DNA of 64,000 nucleotides from Corynebacterium dentalis (lineage in GTDB: Bacteria; Actinomycetota; Actinomycetes; Mycobacteriales; Mycobacteriaceae): NCBI RefSeq assembly GCF_900232865.1, contig NZ_OCTS01000004.1, positions 1 through 64,000 on the forward strand, read 5' to 3'. The translations under genes were made by a program, and so were the position numbers. Below the pieces are notes generated by a model that saw only the letters and a list, made by a program, of their open reading frames with translations, was not told the DNA's origin and ran no database searches. Positions 1-9,179 of the stretch are shown one piece after another (position 1 is the first letter of the stretch; every line of letters starts with the position of its first letter).

Positions 1-1386
1 GGCGAGGGTTCGCACGCCGTCGAAGGGCAGCCCGGCGCGGGAGACATCGCGGATCGCGGAGGAGGCACCGACCACGAAGGCGTCGCCGTCGCGCAAGCTA
101 TCGGCTACCACGGCCGCGGCGTGCATCCCGGTGAAGTGCTCTTCCACGGAAGCACCAAGCACGTCACGCACCGCATCCGCGCCCATGTCGCTGATGGCCT
201 GACAGACTTTCGTCCATCCCGTGGGATGCTCGCCGGTGACACTGATTCCGCTGGCCACGGCGGTGATATTGCTGGCGAGGGTGAACACGCTGTCCGTCTC
301 AGAAAGCACGATGACCTGCGCGTCCGTGGACTTCAACAGCCCCAGGACTGGGCGGTGCAGCGTGGGTCGGCCGATCACCACGACCTGCTCCGGCTGGGTC
401 ATGGCTGAGTATTCGCCCTGGCTGACCTCGCTCGCGGAGAACATCGCGGCAGCCGCGCAGTGCACAGGGAATCCGGGGGCGGGTGCCGTGGGCTCGGCGA
501 TGGTGGGCACGTGCGCGAGTTGCTCCATTACTTCGCGTGCCCACACTTCGTCGGTAATGCTGCCGGCGATCACCAGCGTGCGCTTGCTGATATCCACTGT
601 GGTCTTGCCGTGCGGAAGCGGACGGGCAGAAGATTGCACGTTCGCGTCCGACACTGTTGCTTCCGGCACTGCCGCTTCCTGACCAGCAGCTTCCTGCCCC
701 GCGACCTGCTGTGCGAACAGACTCAGCGCATCCGCGGACTCCGGCACCAGCGGCTCCTGCAAAGGCACGTCCAGCTGCACGCCACCGCCAGTCACGGGAT
801 CGGTTGCTGCCTGCACTGCGGCTGCGGCAGCCTCGCGCACGCGGTTCGTCAGCGCATTCTCGGCCTCCTCGGGATCCGCAGTTGCAGCGCCTGCAGCCTC
901 CACCGCATCGGGATCGCCCGTGCTCAGTACCGCCACCGCGTGAGCCCCGAAAATCCCCACCTGCTCAATGGTCTGGTTCGCACCCGTACCAATCATCCGC
1001 AGCGGACGGTTCGCAGAGATCACCAGCAGCGGAACGTGGCTCAGCGTGGCCTCCACCATCGCGGGCAGACAGTTGGCCACCGCAGTGCCCGAAGTAGTGA
1101 TAATCGGCACTGCCCGGCGCGTGGCCTTGGCCAATCCCAGCGCCAAAAAGGCGCCGGTGCGCTCGTCTGTCCGCACGTGCATGCGCAGCCGACCAGCGCG
1201 TTCCGCCTCCGCACACGCCAGCGCCAGCGCCGCCGAGCGGGATCCCGGGCACACCACCACTTCACGCACGCCGTCGCGAATCAGCTGATCCACCGTCACC
1301 ACGGCGGTGGTCACGGCGGCGCTCATCCGCCCGATTTCGAGCGATTGCGGGCTGTTGGTCTCTGCTGCGTTTAGGTCTTGCTCCAT
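1..1386 (-). CDS. menD: MenD, SEPHCHC synthase (3' end outside window)
   Basis: This is the thiamine-diphosphate enzyme that condenses isochorismate with 2-oxoglutarate to SEPHCHC, the first committed step of menaquinone synthesis in the cytosol. Reading leftward from ATG at 1386, the frame stays open to the window edge. It shows the MenD N-terminal Pyr domain: VVVCPGSRSAALALA near residue 45, RTDERTGAFLALGLAK near 75, TTSGTAVANCLPAMVEA near 105 and ISANRPLRMIGTGANQT near 135. About 460 residues are visible and the C-terminal ThDP/Mg-binding part lies outside. GTG directly precedes the ATG and could also initiate. menC lies upstream on the same strand with a 62-base gap, so the two are probably cotranscribed. 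Identity is firm from motifs and neighbours. Confidence 0.93.
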   Translation of the reverse strand, partial: MEQDLNAAETNSPQSLEIGRMSAAVTTAVVTVDQLIRDGVREVVVCPGSRSAALALACAEAERAGRLRMHVRTDERTGAFLALGLAKATRRAVPIITTSGTAVANCLPAMVEATLSHVPLLVISANRPLRMIGTGANQTIEQVGIFGAHAVAVLSTGDPDAVEAAGAATADPEEAENALTNRVREAAAAAVQAATDPVTGGGVQLDVPLQEPLVPESADALSLFAQQVAGQEAAGQEAAVPEATVSDANVQSSARPLPHGKTTVDISKRTLVIAGSITDEVWAREVMEQLAHVPTIAEPTAPAPGFPVHCAAAAMFSASEVSQGEYSAMTQPEQVVVIGRPTLHRPVLGLLKSTDAQVIVLSETDSVFTLASNITAVASGISVTGEHPTGWTKVCQAISDMGADAVRDVLGASVEEHFTGMHAAAVVADSLRDGDAFVVGASSAIRDVSRAGLPFDGVRTLA

Positions 1387-1448
1387 CACTCTCCCCAATC
1401 TACTTCAGGCCCGAGACAACTCCTCCCGGAACATCACACCGCACCCGC

Positions 1449-2516
1449 TTAGAGCAGCGCGTAGCTGTTAGCCAATCGGTTCATCCACCAGTCTTTCCGC
1501 TCCCCCACCAGCGCGTATTCTTCCATCACCGCCGCGTCGGGGACCAAGTCTTTCACCTTCATGTGTCCGTCCACGATGTTTCTTTGCCCGACGTCAACAG
1601 CGAACAATCCGCCCGTCGCCAACCCTGCGGGCTGGATGGCCACCGCCATGCCATCATCGTCGTGCAACTGCGGAAGGCACGCTGCCGCATAAATGCCAGC
1701 ACCCATGCCCACCGCAGTATCCAGTGCGGAGCTGATGGTCACTGCCACTCCCAGCTCGGCCACCTCGCGCGCAATGCTCAGCACGTTGTCCACTCCTTGC
1801 AGCGGCGGAACCTTGAGAACCGCCACGTCGCAAGCTCCTGCATCCACTACCTCGCGCACGGCTGCGTGCGGGTCCGCGGACTTGCGGATGGCCTCATCGG
1901 CGGCGATCCGAACGAAGAGCCCACGTCGTTGGACGTTTTTACGCACCTCCGCCAATTCGCTGACGCTCGCGCACGGTTGCTCTACGTAGTCCAGCGGCCC
2001 TCCAGCCAGCAGTGCCTCGATTGCCTCCACTGCTTCGGTCACTGTCCACCCGCCATTGGCATCCACGCGGATCATGGGGCGCTCGCCCCCATTGCCGCCG
2101 TGCCCCTGCTCCGCAAACCACGCGCGCACGGCAGCAACGCGCGCCACATCATCAGCCAATTCCTGGCCTTGTTGCGCCACCTTGACCTTTACGGTTGAAC
2201 AGCCCGGGTAGCGGCGCATCAGCGCATCAATCACGTCCGCGCCGTCCTTGCGCATGTCGACGGCAGGAATAGTGGCATTCACCTCCACAGAATCCCGCAC
2301 CGGGCTGGCTTGGACCCCCCCAAAACCGAAATCCACCGCGTGGCGCAGCCACCGCGCAGCCTCGTCCGCCTCGTACTCGAGGAAGGGGGACCATTCTGAC
2401 CAGCGAGAAGTGGCGTCGAATAGGAGGGCCTCACGCACCTGCACCCCACGAAACGGCACCTGCAACGGCAAGGCAACGGGGTGAGCGCGATCCTGGAGCT
2501 CAGACAAAGAGATCAT
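1449..2516 (-). CDS. menC: MenC, o-succinylbenzoate synthase
   Basis: An enolase-superfamily dehydratase of about 355 residues that converts SHCHC to o-succinylbenzoate in menaquinone synthesis. The N-terminus contains LPLQVPFRGVQVREALLF. The barrel shows the TVKVKVAQ lysine strand near residue 125, the VDANGGW metal-ligand strand near 160, DYVEQPC near 185 and IAADEAI near 215, all in the expected order. The frame is open further upstream, but that part would lie inside menB. I take ATG at 2516 because the protein family begins here. No clear ribosome-binding site precedes it. This ATG and the ATG of divergent menB overlap in one CATG, so the two genes share their start region. Confidence 0.92.
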   Translation of the reverse strand: MISLSELQDRAHPVALPLQVPFRGVQVREALLFDATSRWSEWSPFLEYEADEAARWLRHAVDFGFGGVQASPVRDSVEVNATIPAVDMRKDGADVIDALMRRYPGCSTVKVKVAQQGQELADDVARVAAVRAWFAEQGHGGNGGERPMIRVDANGGWTVTEAVEAIEALLAGGPLDYVEQPCASVSELAEVRKNVQRRGLFVRIAADEAIRKSADPHAAVREVVDAGACDVAVLKVPPLQGVDNVLSIAREVAELGVAVTISSALDTAVGMGAGIYAAACLPQLHDDDGMAVAIQPAGLATGGLFAVDVGQRNIVDGHMKVKDLVPDAAVMEEYALVGERKDWWMNRLANSYALL

Positions 2517-3480
2517 GACAACTAAACTGCCATACATGACTGACAAACCCTTTAATCCCACCCAATGGCGCGACGTTCCCGGATTCAACTTCACGGACAT
2601 CACGTACCACCGGCACGTCGGTGAGACGCGGGCGGACGGCATCGTTCGCGTTGCGTTCGACCGCCCCGAAGTGCGCAATGCTTTCCGTCCGCACACCGTG
2701 GATGAGCTGTATCGCGCGCTGGATCACGCTCGGCGCACCCCTGATGTGGGCACTATCCTGCTGACCGGCAACGGCCCGAGCCCGAAGGACGGCGGGTGGG
2801 CGTTCTGCTCCGGTGGCGACCAGCGCATTCGCGGACGCTCTGGCTACCAGTACGCCACCGAACACAACGACGATGTGACCGGCTCGGGCGCGGAGACCGT
2901 GGACGAGACGCGCGTGAAGGCCGAAGGTGGCCGCTTGCATATTCTCGAAGTGCAGCGCCTCATCCGCACCATGCCGAAGGTGGTTATTTGCCTGGTCAAC
3001 GGATGGGCAGCGGGCGGCGGACACTCGCTGCATGCGGTGTGCGACTTGACCCTGGCCAGCCGCGAACACGGCAAGTTCAAGCAGACCGACGCAGACGTGG
3101 GCTCCTTCGACGCAGGCTATGGCTCTGCGTACTTGGCCAAGCAGGTGGGACAGAAGTTCGCGCGTGAGATCTTCTTCTTGGGCGATACCTATGATGCTGA
3201 GACGATGCACCAGATGGGGGCCGTCAACCGCGTGGTGGATCACGCGGAGCTGGAGAATGTGGCCATCGAGTGGGCACGCAAGATTAATACGAAGTCCCCT
3301 ACCGCGCAGCGGATGCTGAAGTTTGCGTTCAACATGACTGATGATGGGTTGATGGGTCAGCAGGTCTTCGCTGGTGAGGCGACACGTCTAGCCTACATGA
3401 CTGATGAGGCAGCTGAGGGCAAGGCCGCCTTCCTTGAAAAGCGCGCGCCGGAATGGGATAGCATCCCCTACTACTACTGA
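2515..3480 (+). CDS. menB: MenB, 1,4-dihydroxy-2-naphthoyl-CoA synthase
   Basis: A crotonase-fold enzyme of 321 residues that cyclises o-succinylbenzoyl-CoA to DHNA-CoA. Diagnostic stretches are the oxyanion-hole region WAFCSGGDQRIRGRSGY near residue 100, VNGWAAGGGHSLH near 165, DVGSFDAGYGSAYLA near 195 and the C-terminal WDSIPYYY, which are typical of MenB. ATG at 2515 follows AAAGAGA. ATG at 2536 (MTDKPFNP) is an alternative start without a better site. The gene diverges from menC with overlapping start codons. With menE and menA downstream on the same strand it completes most of the o-succinylbenzoate branch. Length and motifs are normal for the family. Confidence 0.95.
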   Translation: MTTKLPYMTDKPFNPTQWRDVPGFNFTDITYHRHVGETRADGIVRVAFDRPEVRNAFRPHTVDELYRALDHARRTPDVGTILLTGNGPSPKDGGWAFCSGGDQRIRGRSGYQYATEHNDDVTGSGAETVDETRVKAEGGRLHILEVQRLIRTMPKVVICLVNGWAAGGGHSLHAVCDLTLASREHGKFKQTDADVGSFDAGYGSAYLAKQVGQKFAREIFFLGDTYDAETMHQMGAVNRVVDHAELENVAIEWARKINTKSPTAQRMLKFAFNMTDDGLMGQQVFAGEATRLAYMTDEAAEGKAAFLEKRAPEWDSIPYYY

Positions 3481-3574
3481 GTTAGGCGTCCCTCTGCAAG
3501 GGAAATTAGCAGGGGAAGTGGTGCAGTGGGTAGCGGAAGCTTTAGCCTTTGCGATGGTTAGCCAAAAAAATCGG

Positions 3575-3599
3575 GTGCACCCTCGGAGCTGGGGTGCAC
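3575..3599 (-). terminator. Rho-independent terminator of the aldehyde dehydrogenase gene
   Basis: GTGCACCC and GGGTGCAC form a perfect 8-bp stem with a 9-base loop. On the minus strand it is followed by CGA and seven T residues. It sits 12 bases past the stop of the minus-strand dehydrogenase gene and also faces the end of menB. Confidence 0.8.
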
Positions 3600-3611
3600 G
3601 CGGAAGGAATT

Positions 3612-4994
3612 CTAGCCCTGGGCGTTAACCCGAATAAGGTGATCGTTGACAAATTCGCCGACACCCCATTCGGCCAGCTCCCGACCATAACCGGAGCGTC
3701 CCACACCACCGAACGGTAGGCCGGCAGCGGTTTCAGCATGTGAGTTGACGAAGGACATACCGACCTCTAGGCGGGCTGCGACCTCATGAGCCTTATCGAG
3801 GTCAGTTCCCCACACAGACCCGGACAGCCCATATTCTGAGTTATTGGCGATTTCGAGCGCATGCTCCACATCTGATGCCTTGTAGAGGCAGGCTACTGGA
3901 CCAAAGATCTCGTTGCAGCCCAAGTCAGACTCGGGATCCACATCAGTGAGGAGCGTAGCCTCCATGTACGCACCGGCTCGATCCACAGCAGAACCACCTA
4001 CGGCGACACGAGCCCAGCCCTTCTTAACGCCCTCGGCGATGCGCTCCACCAAGTCATCGCGAGCACCAATCGAGGAAAGTGGGCCCATATCAGCAGAATC
4101 ATCATCGAAGGGACCCGGCTTAACTGCCTGGATCTTTTCGGTGAGGGATTCCATGGCCTTGTCATAGAAATCTTCCATGACAATCAAGCGCTTGGGAGCG
4201 TTGCATGACTGGCCAGCGTTAAACATACGCAGAGCTACATACTGATCCAATACCCAATCCAGATTCTCGTCATCGAGTACGATGAATGGATCGTTGCCAC
4301 CGAGCTCCAACAGTGACTTCTTGTAGTGCTCGCCTGCGGTCTTCGCTACTGCAGCTCCAGCTTCTTCCGAACCCGTGAGGGACACGCCGGACACGCGAGG
4401 GTCTGCAACGAAGGCATCCATCTGAGATCCTGAGGCGTAGATGTTCTGGAAAACACCCTGCGGTAAGCCAGCCTCCTCCAAGAGGTCCTGGCAGGCCTGC
4501 GAGGACAGCGGGCAAATCGACGCGTGCTTGAGAACCAAGGTATTGCCCAACAGCAGGTTCGGCGCTGCCCAACGAGCTACCTGGTAGTACGGAAAATTCC
4601 ATGGCATAACCCCGAGGAGTACGCCTAGGGGATCCTTACGCACGTAAGTTTGCAGCGCTCCTTGAGAGGCGAGGGGCTTGTCTGCAAGGAGCTCATGGGC
4701 ATGCTCTGCATACCATTCGTAAATTTCCCAGGTGGTCTGTAGCTCGTCCTTGGCTTGGGCAGTGGGCTTACCCATTTCGCGTCCAATGTATTCGGCCAAC
4801 TCGTCCTGGCGATCACGGTACAACTGAGCCGTCTTGCTTAGAACCTTTGCGCGCTGCTCGATGGGAGCCTGGCGCCAACTGGCGAAGGCTTCCTTCGCAC
4901 GGTCCAAGATCGCATCACGATCAGAATCATTGATTCGGTTGAACTCTTCTTCGGTTTTTCCGTTGTTTGGGTTTTGAACGTTAAAAGTGGACAT
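3612..4994 (-). CDS. Succinate-semialdehyde dehydrogenase-type aldehyde dehydrogenase
   Basis: A 460-residue NAD(P)-dependent aldehyde dehydrogenase, the short form typical of GabD-like succinate-semialdehyde dehydrogenases. It shows GVMPWNFPYYQVARWAAP near residue 125, SLTGSEEAGAAVA near 205, the glutamate motif LLELGGNDPFIVL near 230, the catalytic cysteine in FNAGQSCNAPKRL near 265 and NEIFGPVACLY near 360. The substrate is inferred from overall similarity and could be another short semialdehyde. The start ATG at 4994 has AGGAGG only one base upstream, an unusually tight spacing, but no better start lies nearby. It separates menB from menE and is transcribed against both, so it is unrelated to menaquinone synthesis and has its own terminator. 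Confidence 0.85.
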   Translation of the reverse strand: MSTFNVQNPNNGKTEEEFNRINDSDRDAILDRAKEAFASWRQAPIEQRAKVLSKTAQLYRDRQDELAEYIGREMGKPTAQAKDELQTTWEIYEWYAEHAHELLADKPLASQGALQTYVRKDPLGVLLGVMPWNFPYYQVARWAAPNLLLGNTLVLKHASICPLSSQACQDLLEEAGLPQGVFQNIYASGSQMDAFVADPRVSGVSLTGSEEAGAAVAKTAGEHYKKSLLELGGNDPFIVLDDENLDWVLDQYVALRMFNAGQSCNAPKRLIVMEDFYDKAMESLTEKIQAVKPGPFDDDSADMGPLSSIGARDDLVERIAEGVKKGWARVAVGGSAVDRAGAYMEATLLTDVDPESDLGCNEIFGPVACLYKASDVEHALEIANNSEYGLSGSVWGTDLDKAHEVAARLEVGMSFVNSHAETAAGLPFGGVGRSGYGRELAEWGVGEFVNDHLIRVNAQG

Positions 4995-5318
4995 ACCTCC
5001 TGCTTACTCCCTATTCCTCACACTCGCAACGGATCCCGAAGGCAGCATCCGGAACGGAACCAGAAGACCTCCTCGCGGATTCACGCCACGCGCTGGTAGT
5101 TCCACTCCCATTTGCAGGTCTGCAAAGCTTCCCGGATACTTAGTAATTTGAAATTTCAATGCTTGCCCAACACCAATACTTGAAAACTCCCACTAATTTG
5201 CTAGACTCCCTACTAGAGCAAGCCAGATAGATAGTTGGTGGAAAATATTCAATCTGCTCGCGATTTTAGGAAAGATCAAAACCCGCAATTACCTACATCA
5301 CGGGAGGGAGCTCAACCC
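4995..5318. other. Divergent intergenic region, 324 bases
   Basis: Lies between the minus-strand dehydrogenase gene and the plus-strand small gene at 5319. It is visibly more AT-rich than its surroundings toward 5150-5300. It carries one good promoter candidate on the plus strand (5180-5207) and presumably the dehydrogenase promoter. Weak TTG/GTG starts at 5235 and 5238 would extend the downstream gene by 28 codons, but lack a ribosome-binding site. Confidence 0.5.
5180..5207 (+). promoter_or_regulatory. Candidate sigma-70-type promoter
   Basis: TTGAAA at 5180-5185 and TAGACT at 5202-5207 are separated by 16 bases, a good match to the corynebacterial housekeeping consensus. It lies about 110 bases upstream of the 5319 start. 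Inferred from sequence only. Confidence 0.45.
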
Positions 5319-5738
5319 ATGTTCGCACTCATGAACCGACTTGTTGGACAGGTATTGAAACGCAATGTTCCGGAGGCGCCAGTCCGCTTCCACGAACCCT
5401 CCAACCGTCGCGTGATCAATCGTCAGCCTTCGCTGGCCGCCGCAGCCTCCCGCATTGAACTGCCGGATGGAACCTGGCTGCCCGCCAACGAGCACGAGCT
5501 CGCCCGCTACTTCAAGGCAGAGGCGGACCTCGCCACCCCATCGCTGAATGCCTTGGATCGGCGCAGCCCGTCCTACCTGGACATCGTCAGCTACCTCATC
5601 GATACCGGCCGCACGCCTGCGACCAGCATGGATATCCAGGAAGCTTTCGTCGCCATCCACAAGCGCGTGCCCGGCCCCATCGAGTTGGAAACCATGCGCG
5701 ATCAGCTCGATGATTTTGGCCTCTACCTCAGGGAATAG
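5319..5738 (+). CDS. Uncharacterised small protein
   Basis: A 139-residue soluble protein that I do not recognise. It starts MFALMNRLVGQV, has a central acidic/hydrophilic part (ANEHELARYFKAEADLATP near residue 65) and ends in a helical segment with MDIQEAFVAIHKRVPGP and MRDQLDDFGLYLRE. There is no signal peptide or membrane span. ATG at 5319 is chosen because GGGAGGGAG lies 8 bases upstream. Upstream TTG/GTG codons at 5235-5240 would give 167 residues without a ribosome-binding site. It precedes menE by 32 bases and may be cotranscribed with it, but nothing in the sequence ties it to menaquinone synthesis. Codon use looks like that of its neighbours. Confidence 0.75.
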   Translation: MFALMNRLVGQVLKRNVPEAPVRFHEPSNRRVINRQPSLAAAASRIELPDGTWLPANEHELARYFKAEADLATPSLNALDRRSPSYLDIVSYLIDTGRTPATSMDIQEAFVAIHKRVPGPIELETMRDQLDDFGLYLRE

Positions 5739-5770
5739 CCCCTCTCAGGCACCCACTAGACTCTGCAAGC

Positions 5771-7081
5771 ATGAGCATCGCGTTAGACACCGCCACAGCA
5801 GATCCCCGAAACTTGTACCCGTTCGTGGCGGTTTTGCGCGAAATGATGAGGGGCTTGGCGTCCATCCTGCCGCTACCTCCGGCCCACTCCCCAGCACAAC
5901 AGCACGCAAACACCCAGCTCAGCGAGGCTATGCGCGTGGACGAACCCATCACAGCGGGGACATTGATCGCGTGCACGTCCGGGTCCACAGGCACGCCCAA
6001 AGGTGCGATGTTGACCGCGGACAACCTGCGTGCATCTGCCGATGCCACGGCGGAGTTACTCGCGGATAAGTTTGGCCCGCAGACCGTGCCCGGAGCGTGG
6101 CTGCTGACCGTGCCGCCGCACCACATTGCTGGTTTGCAGGTGATCTTGCGGAGTCTCGCTGCGGGTTTTGAGCCGCTGGTCGCGCGCCATCTCCAAGACG
6201 AGGCGAGCTTCTCTGCGGCCGGGTTCATCGCGGACACGGAGCAACTGCGCGCCACCTATCCGGAGGCCTGCCTTTACACCTCTTTGGTTCCTGCCCAACT
6301 GGAACGCATCGCTGCAAATCCACAGGCTGTCGACGCTCTGATTAGCTACTCGGCCGTATTGGTGGGCGGGGCGGCAGCGCGCGGGGATCTGCTCGCGGAA
6401 CTGCGCGAAGCTGGCGCTCGCCTGGTCACCACGTATGGCTCCAGCGAGACCGCCGGTGGTGCGGTATATGACGGCCGTGCGCTGCCGGGTGTTCGTCTTT
6501 TTGTCGACGCCACACTCCCCGACCAACCCGGCCGAATTCATATCCTCGGACCCGTGGTGGCCTCGGGCTACCGCAACGTGGATTCCGCAGAAGCCTTCCC
6601 CTCTCCCGGCACGTTTGTCACCTCTGACCTCGGCAGGCTGAATAACGGCACGCTAGAAGTCCTCGGCCGCGCGGATGGCGCTATCAACTCCGGCGGGTAC
6701 AAGATCCTGCCCGAGAAGGTGGAGCGCCTCATCTCCTCCCATCTCCGCTCCGCCACATGCACTTCCGCTACCGGCCAGCCACAGCAGCTGACATTCAGCG
6801 GCGCGGTGTGCGCGGTGGGCATCCCTCATCCGGAACTTGGCCAAGCCATTGGTATTGCCATCGAGTCACACGAGGCCCCCGCACCCACGGACATCACCGA
6901 TGACGTGCGCAACCAGCTCCGCGGCGCACCACAAGACGAAAGCCAAGCACCCATCCCTCGCTACCTCATCCCCACCATGGCGATTGCCCTGCCGGAACTG
7001 CCGCTGATCGGCCCCGGCAAGGTGGATCGCCGCGCTATCGCTGACCTGCTTATTGAGCGCATCACCCCCGGGCTAAAGTAG
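5771..7081 (+). CDS. menE: MenE, o-succinylbenzoate-CoA ligase
   Basis: A 436-residue AMP-forming acyl-CoA synthetase that activates o-succinylbenzoate with CoA, supplying the MenB substrate. The P-loop [16 protein letters not shown] lies near residue 70, the adenine-binding [16 protein letters not shown] near 220, the aspartate hinge [22 protein letters not shown] near 285 and the C-terminal lysine motif [12 protein letters not shown] near 415. It is slightly short for the superfamily, as is usual for actinobacterial MenE. The ribosome-binding site is weak. A copy of the dispersed GAGTGTGGCGTCG word lies inside it in reverse orientation (about 6503-6517), where it encodes VDATLP. menA follows on the same strand. 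Confidence 0.92.
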   Translation: MSIALDTATADPRNLYPFVAVLREMMRGLASILPLPPAHSPAQQHANTQLSEAMRVDEPITAGTLIACTSGSTGTPKGAMLTADNLRASADATAELLADKFGPQTVPGAWLLTVPPHHIAGLQVILRSLAAGFEPLVARHLQDEASFSAAGFIADTEQLRATYPEACLYTSLVPAQLERIAANPQAVDALISYSAVLVGGAAARGDLLAELREAGARLVTTYGSSETAGGAVYDGRALPGVRLFVDATLPDQPGRIHILGPVVASGYRNVDSAEAFPSPGTFVTSDLGRLNNGTLEVLGRADGAINSGGYKILPEKVERLISSHLRSATCTSATGQPQQLTFSGAVCAVGIPHPELGQAIGIAIESHEAPAPTDITDDVRNQLRGAPQDESQAPIPRYLIPTMAIALPELPLIGPGKVDRRAIADLLIERITPGLK

Positions 7082-7139
7082 GAGTATTACCAGTCCCACG
7101 CCGGGCCCGCTCGTTTTTAGCAGAGAGATCAAATCCACG

Positions 7140-8027
7140 ATGACACACACTTCCCATCCCAGCGCTTCCGCCGCGCAGTGGTTGGAGGGCGCACGCCCGC
7201 ACACGTGGGCTAATGCTATCTCCCCTGTTCTTGCTGGTACCGCCGCCGCGCAACTAGCCGGAGGCGCCAACTTCTTCCACGCGTTCCTGGCCCTGGTGGT
7301 CTCTTTGGCGCTGATCATCGGTGTGAATTACGCCAACGATTACTCCGATGGAATCCGCGGCACTGATGAGGATCGCTCGGGTCCACTGCGACTGACGGGC
7401 AGCGGCTTGGTGGAGCCGTCCAAGGTGAAGTACGCGGCGTTCGCTAGCTTCACTGTCGCGGGTATCGCGGGCATTGTCTTGAGCCTGCTAAGCGCGTGGT
7501 GGTTCATCCTCATCGGCGCGTTGTGCATCCTCGGTGCGTGGTTTTATACCGGCGGAAAAAACCCTTATGGCTACCGCGGTTTGGGCGAGGTCGCGGTGTT
7601 TATTTTCTTCGGCCTGGTCGCGGTTCTGGGCACGGAGTTCACCCAGGCTGGACGTGTCTCCTGGGTGGGCCTCGCGTTGGCTGTGACCATCGGCGCCCTG
7701 TCCAGTTCCGTGAATCTCGCGAATAATTTGCGAGACATCCCCACCGATAGCGAGACCGGCAAGATCACCTTGGCCGTCCGCCTCGGGGATCGCCGCACGC
7801 GCGTGCTGTGGCAGGCGCTTGTCGCCACCGCTGTGGTGCTCACGATTGCGGTGGGTGTGGTTCATCCACTCATGCTGATCGCCCTGGCGGCAGGCATTTT
7901 CTGGTTCAACGCGGCGCGCATCATCCGTGCGGGAGTCCAAGGCCGCGGCCTGATCCCCGTGCTCGGCATCACCGGCCGTGGAATGCTGATATGGGCACTG
8001 ATCGTTGCTGTGGTTTCATTCGTCTAG
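7140..8027 (+). CDS. menA: MenA, DHNA polyprenyltransferase
   Basis: A 295-residue integral-membrane UbiA-family prenyltransferase that attaches the polyprenyl tail to 1,4-dihydroxy-2-naphthoate. The first aspartate-rich motif is [20 protein letters not shown] near residue 65 and the second, [17 protein letters not shown], is near 190. Eight or so hydrophobic spans are visible. The N-terminal [21 protein letters not shown] is typical of MenA rather than UbiA. ATG at 7140 is preceded by AGAGAG. It follows menE by 58 bases and completes the visible menaquinone set. menF/menH/menG are not in the window. Confidence 0.93.
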   Translation: MTHTSHPSASAAQWLEGARPHTWANAISPVLAGTAAAQLAGGANFFHAFLALVVSLALIIGVNYANDYSDGIRGTDEDRSGPLRLTGSGLVEPSKVKYAAFASFTVAGIAGIVLSLLSAWWFILIGALCILGAWFYTGGKNPYGYRGLGEVAVFIFFGLVAVLGTEFTQAGRVSWVGLALAVTIGALSSSVNLANNLRDIPTDSETGKITLAVRLGDRRTRVLWQALVATAVVLTIAVGVVHPLMLIALAAGIFWFNAARIIRAGVQGRGLIPVLGITGRGMLIWALIVAVVSFV

Positions 8028-8087
8028 CCCTTTGCTCTCTGACGCCACACTCCCCGTCGTCGTAAGCTCCCCCGCCCCCGAGGACTC

Positions 8088-8492
8088 TTAACCCAAGCGC
8101 TCTTCCAGTTGCTTGCGCATCTGCAGCTTGTGGGCTCGCCGGCCAGCATCCCAATTCGAGATGTGCTTAGTAGCGCGCAGTCGCAGGTTCTTGAACAGAA
8201 CCATCGATAACGGAAGTGCCAGCAGTAGCGCGAGCATCGCGCTGATCAGCAGCGGGAAGAAGCTGGCCATACCCAGCAGGATCACGATGGAGTGGATCAG
8301 GAACGTCAGCGCCAAGAACAGCACGATGCGCCACAGGCCGTAGAGCGCGATGTCTCGCACGGCTTTTCCGCCCAGCTTTGGCTTACCGATGGGCTCAGCC
8401 TGAGCACTGCCGACCCGCGCACCGACAGCCGAATCCTCCCGTAGATCTTCCGCAGCAGCGTTCACTTCAGCATGTTGATCATCTTTACTCAC
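8088..8492 (-). CDS. DUF4229 membrane protein
   Basis: A 134-residue protein with an acidic 40-residue N-terminal tail, two membrane spans (roughly residues 55-75 and 80-105) and a basic C-terminal helix rich in Lys/Arg. This layout and the sequence match the actinobacterial DUF4229 family, which has no known function and is commonly found beside menA or menaquinone genes. It converges with menA, with a 60-base gap that contains a GAGTGTGGCGTC copy at about 8038-8055. The start ATG at 8492 gives a normal family length. Confidence 0.8.
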   Translation of the reverse strand: MSKDDQHAEVNAAAEDLREDSAVGARVGSAQAEPIGKPKLGGKAVRDIALYGLWRIVLFLALTFLIHSIVILLGMASFFPLLISAMLALLLALPLSMVLFKNLRLRATKHISNWDAGRRAHKLQMRKQLEERLG

Positions 8493-8642
8493 GCTCTACA
8501 GAGTAGTTTCGGTGCGGCTGTTCTGGCGAATCTCTCCGTGGGGCAAAGTCATCGAACAATCTTTGCAGCTCACCCCATGAGGCCGTGGGGATCACTTACG
8601 ATGGAATGAAGTAGTTTTTGCGTCGGAAAGGACATTGAACCC

Positions 8643-9041
8643 GTGGGCCGTCTGGTCATTTTGCTCCTCATCATCGTGACGATCGTTGTGCTGTGGAAGG
8701 CTTTCGGTCCTGGTTCCGGTGTGCGACGCAGCTCCGACCGCGGTTCGGGACAGTGGTCGGGATTGCGGGGGCGCGGCCAGAAGCAGGTGGACTCCACCCC
8801 AGCTGGACCCGATGACGATCCGGACTTTCTATGGAACATCCGAAAGGAACGTTTCAAGCAACGTCGTGAGGCCGAGCGCGAGGAGGAGCTGCGCATTCAA
8901 CGTGCCCGACGCAGGCAAGAGCTGGAAGACAAGGCGCGCGAGGAAAACGCGCAGAATAACCAGAAGCCCAAGGACGAAACTCAGCAAGACCCGAAGGATC
9001 AGCGCCCAGACAACGGCGCTAATTCGGAGGATGAAAACTGA
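8643..9041 (+). CDS. Small membrane-anchored charged protein
   Basis: A 132-residue protein with a single N-terminal hydrophobic span (VILLLIIVTIVVLWKAF, residues 4-21). It is followed by a basic linker and a long, highly charged, probably helical cytosolic tail (RKERFKQRREAEREEELR near residue 70). I do not recognise a named family. The start is GTG at 8643, preceded by GGAAAGGA 10 bases upstream. That site is part of a TGCGTCGGAAAGGA near-copy of the dispersed genome word at 8627. It diverges from the DUF4229 gene and is followed by the decayed region. Confidence 0.75.
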   Translation: MGRLVILLLIIVTIVVLWKAFGPGSGVRRSSDRGSGQWSGLRGRGQKQVDSTPAGPDDDPDFLWNIRKERFKQRREAEREEELRIQRARRRQELEDKAREENAQNNQKPKDETQQDPKDQRPDNGANSEDEN

Positions 9042-9179
9042 GCTAGCTCTCGTCAGTTGGTCAACAGTTACCCAAGATTACTTCCCTGACTTGAGATTGG
9101 GACATCTGAGGAGGCTAACCCTCGCTACAAAACTAGGATAAGGACACTTATAACTCTTCCGAATATTGAACTTCGCTAG

